Origin: Vibrio sp. 14G-20
Lineage (GTDB): Bacteria; Pseudomonadota; Gammaproteobacteria; Enterobacterales; Vibrionaceae
Reading direction: 5' to 3'
NCBI RefSeq assembly: GCF_026241515.1
Contig: NZ_JAPHPW010000006.1
Location: 1 to 64,000, forward strand
Length of the DNA stretch: 64,000 nt
Of this stretch, positions 18,511 to 27,518 are shown one piece after another. A program made the translations under genes and the position numbers. Positions within the stretch are counted from its first letter, which is position 1. Each line of letters opens with the position of its first letter. The notes below the pieces were generated by a model, which saw only the letters and a program-made list of their open reading frames with translations, had not been told where the DNA came from and did not search any database.

Positions 18511-19485
18511 GTGGTGGTTATGAAATTGACAATGAATGCTGTATGTCGTGCTGTGACAAGAAATTATCGTATGGGGCTTATCGCTGCATCTCTTTTGGTA
18601 TCGAGCCAAGTGAATGCAGAGTCGGTTCTATGTGATGCAACTCAGGCAAGCACCAACCAATTACCACAGCTAGAGCAATCATGTCCGATCGGTAAGGGTG
18701 TGTGGGGGAGCAAGGCACCCAAACATCATTCAGATAACGAGCTGTTTTGGGTTCAATGTGGCCTGCTGAACAAGCCTCTGTCACTGAGCCGAGCAAAGCC
18801 CCTATATGAGAAGATCTCGACCAACGTTTGGATGAAGCCGGAAGGCGGAGACTACCGTTGCTTAATCGGACCTTATTCTACTTTCTCTGATGCGAGAAAA
18901 GACCTAACGCAGGTACGTAAGGTTCCTGGTTACGGTGAAGCCTTTATTCGTATGGTCGATAAGTCGAAAACCTCATCACAGCCTATCGTTGCAAAAGCGG
19001 CAGAGCCAAAAGCCGTGAAGCCTAAGGCTCCTGTAAAAGCAAAAGTAGAAGCCAAGTCTGCATCGAAACCTGTGGCTGTTAAGCAAGCGGCGGTAACGAG
19101 TGCTGCTGCTATTCAGACGCTACCAAGTGGTAACGCGATCTCAGACAATGATCTAGAGATCGAGGTTCGCGTGAAAGCAGACGTTGCGGGTAGCCAATAT
19201 GCGATTCCTTACCTTCTAGACCATAAACAACAGTTCTACATGGAGCAAGGTAAGCCTTGGAGTCGCCTAGATTATGACAGCGCTAAATTGGTGTGTAATC
19301 AGGTCAACATGAAGCTGATGAGTGAAAAGCAATGGCAGAGCATCTTGAACTCAAAGGTTATGGAAAAACAGAACTGGCCAATGCATCTCCCTTATTGGGG
19401 CGCAGATAAGAAAGGTTTGTTTACCAACGGTAACGTAAATCAATTGAAAGGTTCTTCATTACTTAACGTGATGTGTGTGAAGTAG
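18511..19485 (+). CDS. Secreted SPOR-domain protein
   Basis: 324 residues. A signal peptide (about residues 20-36, LIAASLLVSSQVNA) is followed by an SPOR-like domain (about 65-150, with FWVQCGLLNKPLSLSRAKPL and DYRCLIGPYSTFSDARKDL). SPOR domains bind denuded septal peptidoglycan. A Lys/Ala/Pro-rich linker (about 155-205) separates it from a C-terminal domain with conserved Trp and Cys (AKLVCNQVNMKLMSEKQW). The GTG at 18511 has AAGGG at 5-nt spacing; an ATG nine bases later is an alternative start. It is monocistronic between two terminators. The role is probably at the septum or envelope, by inference. Confidence 0.75.
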   Translation: MVVMKLTMNAVCRAVTRNYRMGLIAASLLVSSQVNAESVLCDATQASTNQLPQLEQSCPIGKGVWGSKAPKHHSDNELFWVQCGLLNKPLSLSRAKPLYEKISTNVWMKPEGGDYRCLIGPYSTFSDARKDLTQVRKVPGYGEAFIRMVDKSKTSSQPIVAKAAEPKAVKPKAPVKAKVEAKSASKPVAVKQAAVTSAAAIQTLPSGNAISDNDLEIEVRVKADVAGSQYAIPYLLDHKQQFYMEQGKPWSRLDYDSAKLVCNQVNMKLMSEKQWQSILNSKVMEKQNWPMHLPYWGADKKGLFTNGNVNQLKGSSLLNVMCVK

Positions 19486-19532
19486 TGTTAAGAGCATTTG
19501 AGTTGCTGTAGGCCAAAAGGCTCTAATAAAAG

Positions 19533-19560
19533 AAACCCCAGCGATTGGCTGGGGTTTTTG
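19533..19560. terminator. Bidirectional terminator
   Basis: AAACCCCAGC / GCTGGGGTTT stem with a 5-nt loop and TTTTTG. It lies between two convergent genes. Confidence 0.88.
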
Positions 19561-19579
19561 TTTTTTAGTTCGTTGAATT

Positions 19580-22357
19580 TTAGTCTTGGATTAGTGGCAG
19601 CTTAGCTATCACTTTTTCCATTGATGCTTGGTCGTATGAGTACAAGCCAAAGTCAGGAGCCGATACGTAGTTCCACTGTGGCTCTTCGCTCCATTTAACC
19701 CCAATGTAGAAGTCACCAAACTCACGTTGGATGTAGCGGTAGCGCGTTTTGTAATCTGAATCTGAACCAGTCTCTTCCAATACTAAACCTTCGCGGCGAT
19801 TGTCATCGAAAACAAAGCTTAGATTTCCAGGTGTATAGAAACCTGTAGGTTTAATTGAAGTATATTCATAACTTTCTTCAGCATATTCAAATTGACCAGC
19901 AGCGTATGTCAGCGGATAGCCATCAAGCTCTGGGTCAAACTCATCTCCTTTTTCCACTGTCAAATCGAAATCGGTGAAGCCGGAAGTAATCTTGCTTGAA
20001 GCCTGAGACGTTTGTGCAAATGTTGAAGAGGTTGAATCTAGCCAGAATAGTTCGTCTTGATTTACTTTCAAGATAATCTGGTATTCGCCCTGTGTTGGTT
20101 TGTGTTGATAAAGCATCTCATAGAGCGTGCCTTCTTTATCAATCATCTTTCCATCATCGAGTGTCACATCCATACAATCTTTATCTTGATGCGACATGTA
20201 ATCATTGTGTTTATCTAGTTCAGCTAGCTTAGCAAAAGGTGCGTAGCTATTACCCCATTGATCGAGCGAGTCGCTCATATTATCAGAATAGCTTTCGTCG
20301 CTATTTGAACCCCAGCAGAACATCAGTCCGAGCTCGTCTTTTACAAGTGATGCGTAGCCGATTTCACCATCATTGTCTGCAAAGCTACCCATCTTCCATT
20401 CTTGGTTATCGAAGTGTGCTTCAGTAAATCCAAGTTCAGGTGCTGGTGGATCAACTTCATCAGTTGGTTTTACATTTGGTAATGCAAAGGTAACCATTTC
20501 AGATTCAATATCATTCTCGTCACTACCAGAGAAGTTGATACCTTTAGCGACGTAAAGCATGACACCGTTAGTTTCAGCTGTTGGTTTTCCAGTTAAGGTT
20601 ATTAGGCCGCTATCGTCAACCTGCACAGAAACACCAGGAATTGGGTTGTGTGCTGGTTCATTGTCGTGAGCAGCGTAGTTTGCGTAGTATTCAACGTCAC
20701 CAGAAACACTTGAGGTAAATAACTCGCTAATATCTAGCTGCTCAGAGAATGCTTCACCGGCTTTGAGTGACCAAGTCTTTGTAATAGTCTCTTGCAGGTC
20801 GGCTTTCACTGTAGGTTCAATAGTAATATTACCTAGTGAAATAGTTGGTAGATCAAAACTTGCAGGCTCAGACACCATGAATGTTGCAGCGTGTCCGTCA
20901 TCGGCTGTGATGTTGAACTGCTTGATATCTTCTGTTGGCGTTTCCGGGTGGCCTGAGATAACTAGTTTGCCTAATTTAGCATCGTATTTTGACGTCAGAC
21001 CTTTTACGACAGAGCTAATGTTGGAGTCATAAGTTAGAGTATCGTCCTCACGGTCTGTAAATAGGCCAGTAACAGATAGCTCTGCTGAGAACGCTTCACC
21101 CTGCTTCATTGTCCAGTTGTCAGTAATCTCGCGCTGTATTTCTGATTGTGCTTCGGGCTCTACTTTTGGCGCAGTATTTACCAGTGAAACATCGAATGAG
21201 AATGTAGTACTTAATTCACTCAGTACTTTTGAGTCAGCAGTGGCACGATCAACTGCTGTCAGAGTAACAATGTAGCTGCTTAGTGTAGGAACAAAGCTAT
21301 CTTTTGCTGAGATAGTTAATGTCTCGCCTTCTAGCGTTAACGTAACTTCTTGCTCACCATTCACTTCAGCACGAGCGATAGCTATGTTTTGATATTTATC
21401 TTCAGAACTGTACTTATCTTGGAATAAGTTTTCAGGAACAGTGATCGTCTCCGTGAACCCTTGACCTTCAACTACCTCTAGTTTTGCAAATTCTGATTCG
21501 AGATTAGCTTGTGCAGTATGGTCTACCAGTAGCTTGTAGTTAGTCACAACGGTTTCTGGTTGGCTTGGATCGATTACAGGCTTCTCATTAACAAGTTCCT
21601 CAGAACCCATGTTCTCTTCTGTTACGATCTCTTTAGAAGTTTCTGCAGCGGTCTCGGTAATGCTATTTGCATTATTTTCGTACGCTGTAGGATCTTGTGC
21701 TTTGGATTCAGTAAGAATTTGTGCAGTTTTGTGCAACTGTGCGCTTTCAAGATCATCTTTTGAAGTTGCTACAAAGTCTGAAAATAGATCGATAGGTTCT
21801 TCAATCGTTCCGCCTAAATTTTCGTTTACAGATGTCGTCGCATCTTCGAATGAGCTATTGTTTTTCTGCATTTCAATAGCAACGAGGTCGGTAATTGGAG
21901 AGATAACTAATGCAGTTTTATCAGTACCTTCAGGCGTGCGGAATACCACGCTGTTAGCCATTGGCTGGCCTTCATGGTCCATGTCTGTGGTGTAAACATC
22001 CATAAAATCAGAATAGCTATCCGCTTTAGAGCTCAACGCCGAAAGCTCTTCAGCAAGCGCTTTAGTCATATCGCCTGGACGAAGTGTTTTTATGGCTAGT
22101 TTTCCATCAATTTCAGTATCTACTGGAAGTGTGATTTTGCCATCTTGGTCTGTTAAGCCAAAGATAGTATCTGTGCCAACCTCTAAAACGCCAGATTGAC
22201 CGACATCGTCAAATACAACTGCATTTTTAAAGTAGCCGTCGAAGCCAGTAATCACGATACCGCCTGGGGTTGCTTCGTTAGATGAACCACCATCTGAACC
22301 GCCACAACCTGATAACGCAATAGCCACTGACGCTGCTAGTAAACTAACCTTCTTCAT
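19580..22357 (-). CDS. Large surface lipoprotein, paralogue A
   Basis: About 925 residues. The lipoprotein signal ends in LSGC, followed by GGSDGGSS, so it is lipidated and exported. The mature N-terminal domain (GGIVITGFDGYFKNAVVF) is shared with the next gene. Repeated cadherin/dystroglycan-like (CADG) units follow in the middle (e.g. GEAFSAELSVTGLFTDREDD and GEAFSEQLDISELF). The C-terminal module begins ELGFTEAHFDNQEWKMGSF and is also shared. An in-frame ATG at 22366 sits directly against AAGG; the ATG at 22357 has proper spacing and matches the paralogue's MKKVSLLAASVA. Function unknown; adhesion or surface sensing is plausible. A promoter-like motif lies at 22443-22479. Confidence 0.85.
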   Translation of the reverse strand: MKKVSLLAASVAIALSGCGGSDGGSSNEATPGGIVITGFDGYFKNAVVFDDVGQSGVLEVGTDTIFGLTDQDGKITLPVDTEIDGKLAIKTLRPGDMTKALAEELSALSSKADSYSDFMDVYTTDMDHEGQPMANSVVFRTPEGTDKTALVISPITDLVAIEMQKNNSSFEDATTSVNENLGGTIEEPIDLFSDFVATSKDDLESAQLHKTAQILTESKAQDPTAYENNANSITETAAETSKEIVTEENMGSEELVNEKPVIDPSQPETVVTNYKLLVDHTAQANLESEFAKLEVVEGQGFTETITVPENLFQDKYSSEDKYQNIAIARAEVNGEQEVTLTLEGETLTISAKDSFVPTLSSYIVTLTAVDRATADSKVLSELSTTFSFDVSLVNTAPKVEPEAQSEIQREITDNWTMKQGEAFSAELSVTGLFTDREDDTLTYDSNISSVVKGLTSKYDAKLGKLVISGHPETPTEDIKQFNITADDGHAATFMVSEPASFDLPTISLGNITIEPTVKADLQETITKTWSLKAGEAFSEQLDISELFTSSVSGDVEYYANYAAHDNEPAHNPIPGVSVQVDDSGLITLTGKPTAETNGVMLYVAKGINFSGSDENDIESEMVTFALPNVKPTDEVDPPAPELGFTEAHFDNQEWKMGSFADNDGEIGYASLVKDELGLMFCWGSNSDESYSDNMSDSLDQWGNSYAPFAKLAELDKHNDYMSHQDKDCMDVTLDDGKMIDKEGTLYEMLYQHKPTQGEYQIILKVNQDELFWLDSTSSTFAQTSQASSKITSGFTDFDLTVEKGDEFDPELDGYPLTYAAGQFEYAEESYEYTSIKPTGFYTPGNLSFVFDDNRREGLVLEETGSDSDYKTRYRYIQREFGDFYIGVKWSEEPQWNYVSAPDFGLYSYDQASMEKVIAKLPLIQD

Positions 22358-22442
22358 TCTTTTCATCCTTATCGAGTGAAATCTATTATTTTTTGAGGTG
22401 ATATAAAACTGGCTAGTTTTTACAGCTTGTATGAATGAGGTG

Positions 22443-22479
22443 CAAGATACGGGAATGAATGGAAAATCCGTAAAATTTT
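22443..22479 (-). promoter_or_regulatory. Putative ECF-type promoter of lipoprotein A
   Basis: Read on the minus strand: AAAATTTT, then ACGGATTTT, 11 nt, then CGTATCTTG. The same two blocks with the same 11-nt gap occur upstream of lipoprotein B. The layout fits a -35/-10 pair of an ECF sigma factor, with about 80 nt of leader to the start codon. The sigma factor at 27519-28091 is the obvious candidate, by inference. Confidence 0.6.
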
Positions 22480-22550
22480 AAAACAATATTTAGTGGAATT
22501 AGGAATTCAGAAGGAGTGCTTACATTCGAGGTTGTATTTGTCAGGAGAAT

Positions 22551-22574
22551 AAAACCCCGCATTGGCGGGGTTTT
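22551..22574 (-). terminator. Terminator of lipoprotein B gene
   Basis: AAAACCCCGC / GCGGGGTTTT stem with an ATTG loop, 20 bp past the stop of the upstream minus-strand gene. It separates the two lipoprotein genes. Confidence 0.85.
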
Positions 22575-22593
22575 GAGTTAAAGGTTCAGTGCT

Positions 22594-24873
22594 CTATTTG
22601 TTCCAAGCATCGTGGATGTGCTTGATCGTTTCTTCCTGATTTGACTTGATAAAGAAGAAACCGTTGTCATCGTGGCCGTAGCCGAACTGTGCATTTTTAT
22701 TGTGATCACCAACACCGATAGTCAGTTCACCAAAGTCGCGGTAAGTAAAGTAGCGACGAGTTACAACACAGTTACAGTCGTCGTTGTCTTCAACTAAACC
22801 TAGGTATGGGTTGATCAACGTTTTATCGTAATTATCAACATTCTCACCAACAAGCCAATTATCTGACCAGCTTTCACCTGGTTCGGTGATTGATGTTGCT
22901 GTGTACGTGCCCTCTGCAAGATTTTCAGCATTCTTACCTGTCATTGAGTAAGTAAACTTATCAAGTAAAGGGTAAAGGTCGTTATATCCACCGTCATCAT
23001 CAACAAGCAGGTACTCATCAAGAGTTACTCCTACTGTCATGTCGTTTTGGCTTGGGTAAGAGAACGAGTTGTAGTTAACACCATCTTCTACTTCTGTTGA
23101 GTCCATCCAAAACAGCTCTTTATGACCAGTAGACTCTTCAATTAGCATCACAATCTGATAATCACCATCTTTCGTGATATTTTGGTAGAGCATTGTTGCC
23201 GTATCTGTACCTGCATCACTAGGCAAATCGACTGTGCCGTTGTTGTTTAATGTGACTGCGAAACAGTCGTCATCTCTGAGTAGACTCTTACGACCAAGAT
23301 CCCAGTAGTTATGCTGCATGTTGTCTAGTGTGCTTAACCAATCTTGACGACTAAGTGTTGAGAAGTCACTTGAATCATCTGTTGCAAAACATAGCTCATT
23401 CTGGTCATTGTTAATACGTAGAGATGCAAATGCTACCTCTGCATCACCATAGTCAAAGCTACCCATTTGCCATACGCCACCTTTATCGAAGTGTGCTTGA
23501 GTGAAGCCTAATTCTGGTTGTGGTGGTTCTACAGGAGTACCTTCTAATACTTCAGGTAAAGTAAATGTCACATAGGTTGGTGCGCCATCGTTATCAACAC
23601 CACCGACATTGAAGGTTTGTCCTGCTGAGTAAGATTTACTCGGTGTTCCCGAAATAGTAACGATTGAACTTGTGTCTTCCGTTGGGGTAATGGTTAGCCC
23701 ATCAACAGTCAGAGCACCAGAGCGGTATTTAACGATGTCACCATCAGAATCGTTAAATAAGCCTGATAAATCGATAGTTTGGTTGAAGACTTCACCTTCT
23801 TGAAGCTGCCAGCCATTAATTACACTTTGTAGCCTTGTTTGCTCTTCTTCGACGACTTCTGGAGCTAGGTTCTCAGCTAACTTAATGACCTTAAGACTCA
23901 GCGGGTATGACAGTGCACCATGCTCATCTTTTGCGAAGATTTGGTAATCGTAAGTGCCAGGCTTAGTAAGGTCACCACTGATAATGCCAGTGTTGCTATT
24001 GATCACTAGTCCGTTGAGATCGTCAGCGAGCTCTTTGAGTTCGAACGTTAATGTATCGCCTTCCGCATCTTGGAAAAAAGTAGAAGCATCTAGTTCTACC
24101 CATACATCTGAAGGCTCAAGAGTGATGTTCTCTAAAACACCATTTTCAGTGTCAACTGGACGAGAGTTAGGAGCTACCGTGATTGGATTACCATCAGTAG
24201 GAACATCAACAATTGGGGAGAAATCATCAATCTCTTGTAAAGGATCTACAATGATAGCTTGAGCTTCTACTGCAACAGCTTCAGTCAGTTCTAGTTGCTG
24301 TTCGATAGTTAAACCTGAGTTATCAACAAGTGTCTCACCAATAGCATTTAGAGCTTTTGCTTCTTCAGTACTATCAGCAATGTAGTCACCAAAAATAAGA
24401 TCTTCAGAGGCTATTAAGCCTGAATCTGTTACCGATGCAACAACGGCTGCTTCTGCATCTTCTTGAGTTAGAGCGTCATCACCAGCTAACTGCTCAACAA
24501 CCATGTTTGTCATTGGGTTGATTACTGTAGAGCCTGCTGTTGCTGAGATAACAAAATCAGAAGCAACTAAACCACGAGTGCTATCAATAGTTTGGTTTGC
24601 AACTGCTTTAATGAAGATTGCGTTATCTTTGTGCTCATTAGGAAGAATGTACTGACCAGATGCATTCGTTAGCTCGGATAGCTTAGTATCTGCCGCTTCA
24701 TCCAATAGTAAATCGTTGTCCGTATCAACCCATACCTCAGCATGTTGTAGGTAGCCATCGATAGCCGTAATGACTACACCACCTGGAGTAGCACCAGAGT
24801 TATCACCATCTGAACCACCACAGCCTGTTAGAGCGAAAGCCACTGACGCTGCTAGTAAACTAACTTTTTTCAT
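22594..24873 (-). CDS. Large surface lipoprotein, paralogue B
   Basis: About 759 residues and clearly a paralogue of the neighbouring 925-residue lipoprotein. Nearly identical signal (MKKVSLLAASVAFALTGCGGSD, cited by pattern), the same mature start (ATPGGVVITAIDGYLQHAEV) and the same C-terminal module (ELGFTQAHFDKGGVWQMGSF). The N-terminal domain carries a calcium-site-like DTDNDLLLDEAADT. Two cadherin-like units lie in the middle (SDVWVELDASTFFQDAEGDT; GEVFNQTIDLSGLFNDSDGD). It has fewer central repeats than A. The start at 24873 has AAAGGA; ten upstream codons are discarded. It has its own promoter-like element and terminator. Confidence 0.85.
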   Translation of the reverse strand: MKKVSLLAASVAFALTGCGGSDGDNSGATPGGVVITAIDGYLQHAEVWVDTDNDLLLDEAADTKLSELTNASGQYILPNEHKDNAIFIKAVANQTIDSTRGLVASDFVISATAGSTVINPMTNMVVEQLAGDDALTQEDAEAAVVASVTDSGLIASEDLIFGDYIADSTEEAKALNAIGETLVDNSGLTIEQQLELTEAVAVEAQAIIVDPLQEIDDFSPIVDVPTDGNPITVAPNSRPVDTENGVLENITLEPSDVWVELDASTFFQDAEGDTLTFELKELADDLNGLVINSNTGIISGDLTKPGTYDYQIFAKDEHGALSYPLSLKVIKLAENLAPEVVEEEQTRLQSVINGWQLQEGEVFNQTIDLSGLFNDSDGDIVKYRSGALTVDGLTITPTEDTSSIVTISGTPSKSYSAGQTFNVGGVDNDGAPTYVTFTLPEVLEGTPVEPPQPELGFTQAHFDKGGVWQMGSFDYGDAEVAFASLRINNDQNELCFATDDSSDFSTLSRQDWLSTLDNMQHNYWDLGRKSLLRDDDCFAVTLNNNGTVDLPSDAGTDTATMLYQNITKDGDYQIVMLIEESTGHKELFWMDSTEVEDGVNYNSFSYPSQNDMTVGVTLDEYLLVDDDGGYNDLYPLLDKFTYSMTGKNAENLAEGTYTATSITEPGESWSDNWLVGENVDNYDKTLINPYLGLVEDNDDCNCVVTRRYFTYRDFGELTIGVGDHNKNAQFGYGHDDNGFFFIKSNQEETIKHIHDAWNK

Positions 24874-24974
24874 GTCATATCCTTTGTAGAGAGCTCTAGC
24901 CAAGCCCTATTTGTTTCATTTTCTGATGCTTACATTTGTTGTGTGAATGTTTTACTGGGTGTTGATTACTTTTT

Positions 24975-25010
24975 CAACATACGTAAAAGCGGGAAAAATC
25001 CGTAAAATTT
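24975..25010 (-). promoter_or_regulatory. Putative ECF-type promoter of lipoprotein B
   Basis: Minus strand: AAATTTT, ACGGATTTT, 11 nt, CGTATGTTG. The first block extends to 16 identical bases (AAATTTTACGGATTTT) in both copies. The leader to the start codon is about 95 nt. Confidence 0.6.
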
Positions 25011-25097
25011 ATTTGATGTTTATTTGCTCGACTGCTCTTCAAATTGATTTCCAATTTCAATAGCATGCTGCCCCGAATTGGTTTGGTGGATATAAAA

Positions 25098-25967
25098 ATG
25101 AAAAAATGGATCGGTTTGTCTTTGTTGCCCTTTTCTGCAGTGGCTCAAGAGGCAGGTGTGAGTGATAAATACAGCTATTCGTACTTCACTGTCGGTGTTG
25201 AAAACGTCACTTATCAAGAGTTCTATGGGGGGCTTACCTCGGAAGTCACCGTGACTAACCCTGTCTTAAACTCTGGTGGTTTGTATTACGTCAATCAAGA
25301 CTTTGACTTCTCAGTTGATGCATTGGCCTCATTCTCTCCACAAAACTCGACAGAAGATTGGAATAATGTCGGTTCGCTGCAGCAGAACAACCAGTTGGAA
25401 TATCTGAAGACAGCGACAAATATCCAGCTTCATTACAAGTTTCAAGATAATTGGCGTGTGATTGGCGGCCCTTCGTTGACCTATCAAACCTTCACTCGCT
25501 ATGGCGTAAAAAATTACACCCAAGAGGGTAATAAATATTTCTACGGCACCTGGGAGGAGACCTCAACGGACATCTTCATGGATGTCGGGTTAGCTTATGA
25601 TGACGGCAGTCTCTACCTAAATGACAAATGGCACATCAGTGGTAAGGCGACTTTTGGTCTACCGATTTGGAGCGTTACGTCGAATACGCAATTTGAGGAC
25701 GTCGATTTCTACGATTTCGGTTACCGAGCAGCAGTTGAAGGTACGGTGAGCTATGAAGTGATACCCGGTTTTCATTTAGGTTGGTATACGATGTTTGGCT
25801 ACGAGAAACGCTTCCAATCCGACACTGAAACTGTCACGACCACGTATTGTAAAACCATGGTTGATGGCGTGTGTACGGAATACGTAACTGAACAAAAAAA
25901 GGCGACCTTACCTGAAGCCGACACGTTCACTTTCAGTACTGGCTTACAGGCACTGTGGAGCTTTTAA
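25098..25967 (+). CDS. Probable outer-membrane beta-barrel protein
   Basis: About 289 residues. A short signal peptide (KKWIGLSLLPFSAVAQ) is followed by alternating aromatic/polar strands typical of an outer-membrane barrel. It ends in a strand finishing with Phe (TGLQALWSF), the usual BAM recognition signature. No family name is recognised. One extracellular-loop candidate carries a Cys pair (YCKTMVDGVCTEY). The start at 25098 has GGTGGA upstream; the 18-codon extension has no signal sequence. It is divergent from lipoprotein B, and its stop overlaps the stop of the convergent gene in TTAA. It may belong to the same envelope regulon; that is inference. Confidence 0.7.
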   Translation: MKKWIGLSLLPFSAVAQEAGVSDKYSYSYFTVGVENVTYQEFYGGLTSEVTVTNPVLNSGGLYYVNQDFDFSVDALASFSPQNSTEDWNNVGSLQQNNQLEYLKTATNIQLHYKFQDNWRVIGGPSLTYQTFTRYGVKNYTQEGNKYFYGTWEETSTDIFMDVGLAYDDGSLYLNDKWHISGKATFGLPIWSVTSNTQFEDVDFYDFGYRAAVEGTVSYEVIPGFHLGWYTMFGYEKRFQSDTETVTTTYCKTMVDGVCTEYVTEQKKATLPEADTFTFSTGLQALWSF

Positions 25968-27517
25968 GCGTCAGGGGCTAGATACCGAACGTTGAGCTTC
26001 ATCTCTTCAACCTTATGGCGCCACTCTTTTTTAGGGCGAAGTATGATGCTAAATACTTCGCCATGTTTGAACTCATCGAATTCAAGAAAATCGACATCGA
26101 AGAAAGAGTATTGAAGGTGACCTAGAGGGCGCTCTTCACACTTGATAGGCTCGAAGTTTTCGCCGATGGTTTGGCCAATGATGTCGCCATATACCCCTTG
26201 CCCGCCAATGGAGTAGTGATCAAATTTACTGAGTAAATCTTCGCAAATAACCGTGGTGTTGTAGGATTGGACATTGAGGTCGCCATCCATTCGATCTGGC
26301 CACGTTGGATCTGTTTGTTGGTAGTTGCTTAGGTGCATACCATACCAACTGAGGTAGTAGCGACCATCGTTTGCTAAATACATGTAGTTGACGGGTGTCA
26401 TTTGCAGCGCTTCTAAGCCTGTAACTGTGTTTATGCGTTGTTCTATTTGCGCTTTCGAGGCAATTGTATAGGTTTCATACTCATTGCCCATTTTAACTTG
26501 CGTGACATGAGCGGTCGTGAAGGTAGGGTGACTTGGGTAGGTCTCTAATATTTTCCAGCGCATGTCAGTGTCAAAAATTGACTGATTGCTAGAGACAACC
26601 AAGGTATTACCATCGACATGATACCCTCCAACTTTACGCAGCTCGTGCTCACTCGGGCAGGTGGTTAAACTACTTGAAGAGGCAAAGAACACTTCGTCAT
26701 TGATGAACTTAAACGCTTCGCAGTAGACCTTTTCATAATTGTACGTCTTACCAGCAAATTGATGGTTGGTCTCTAGTCGATACCAAGTTTCGCCAATCAA
26801 AGGGTGTAAGCCATCTTCCTCTAAACCTGAAGACATGGAAGGGAAGGGGAAGCTGGTGGTAACCCAAGCACTTTCGTCTGAGCCGTGATAATCATCTTTG
26901 GCACGAGCAATAAGCTGAGTCGGCGCTTCGCCGACTTTAGGTGTACCTTGGACGTTGGTTTCTCCACCGAGATTTGAAACAGAAAACTTGGGATGATTAA
27001 CTGCAAGCTGTGTCGTCATAAGATCATCATCTGGGTCCTCAAACAGCCCAGCAATATCAATCGAGTAGTTGATCGGGGAGTTTTCGGTGAATGACCATTG
27101 ATTGATTTCGTGCTGAATACTTTGTTGAACTTCTAGGTTTACTTGTGGCTTTTGGTTGCGATCAGCTCTGTCTTTTCCATCTGCAACGACCAGTATTTGT
27201 GTCTCGAGATCCTGTTTGTCAGCGAGCACCGTGAATGGTTCGTTGTGCTGTTGCGCGGGAACGAGCGGTATCGTCACGTCTGAGGTCGGTTGTTCAGCTC
27301 TATTTTTTATCAGAACACCAGAAACGGTACCATCTTGTTGCTTTTTATTCGCTTCGAGTTGGAGTGATGGAGCACTAGCCGTTGGCGAACTAAGTAAGGG
27401 CCCTGGCTCACTACTTACAACATTGGCCTTACTCACTTCTTTTGAGGCAAGCCAAGGTGGCAGCAGAACTAATGCTCCACAGCCAGACGCGAATAAGAAA
27501 CAGAGGCGCTTTTTCAT
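25964..27517 (-). CDS. Membrane-anchored secreted protein with cadherin-like domain
   Basis: About 517 residues, last gene of the kinase/sigma operon. An N-terminal hydrophobic segment (about residues 2-24) acts as signal or anchor. A low-complexity linker and one cadherin-like unit like those of lipoproteins A and B follow (NSPINYSIDIAGLFEDPDDD, about residues 145-165). The C-terminal half contains a Cys...TCPSEH module (about 266-292), also seen in the protein two genes upstream. The frame can start at a TTG inside the sigma gene, but ATG 27517 comes one base after the sigma stop (TAAAATG), so coupling is likely. Function unknown; it may be a sensor or effector of the sigma system. Confidence 0.75.
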   Translation of the reverse strand: MKKRLCFLFASGCGALVLLPPWLASKEVSKANVVSSEPGPLLSSPTASAPSLQLEANKKQQDGTVSGVLIKNRAEQPTSDVTIPLVPAQQHNEPFTVLADKQDLETQILVVADGKDRADRNQKPQVNLEVQQSIQHEINQWSFTENSPINYSIDIAGLFEDPDDDLMTTQLAVNHPKFSVSNLGGETNVQGTPKVGEAPTQLIARAKDDYHGSDESAWVTTSFPFPSMSSGLEEDGLHPLIGETWYRLETNHQFAGKTYNYEKVYCEAFKFINDEVFFASSSSLTTCPSEHELRKVGGYHVDGNTLVVSSNQSIFDTDMRWKILETYPSHPTFTTAHVTQVKMGNEYETYTIASKAQIEQRINTVTGLEALQMTPVNYMYLANDGRYYLSWYGMHLSNYQQTDPTWPDRMDGDLNVQSYNTTVICEDLLSKFDHYSIGGQGVYGDIIGQTIGENFEPIKCEERPLGHLQYSFFDVDFLEFDEFKHGEVFSIILRPKKEWRHKVEEMKLNVRYLAPDA

Positions 27518-27518
27518 T

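Noticed and set aside
27440..27517. Lipoprotein signal in the protein at 25964-27517
   Set aside because: The ASGC sequence lies in the middle of the hydrophobic segment and lacks a Leu at -3, so an uncleaved anchor or ordinary signal is more likely.
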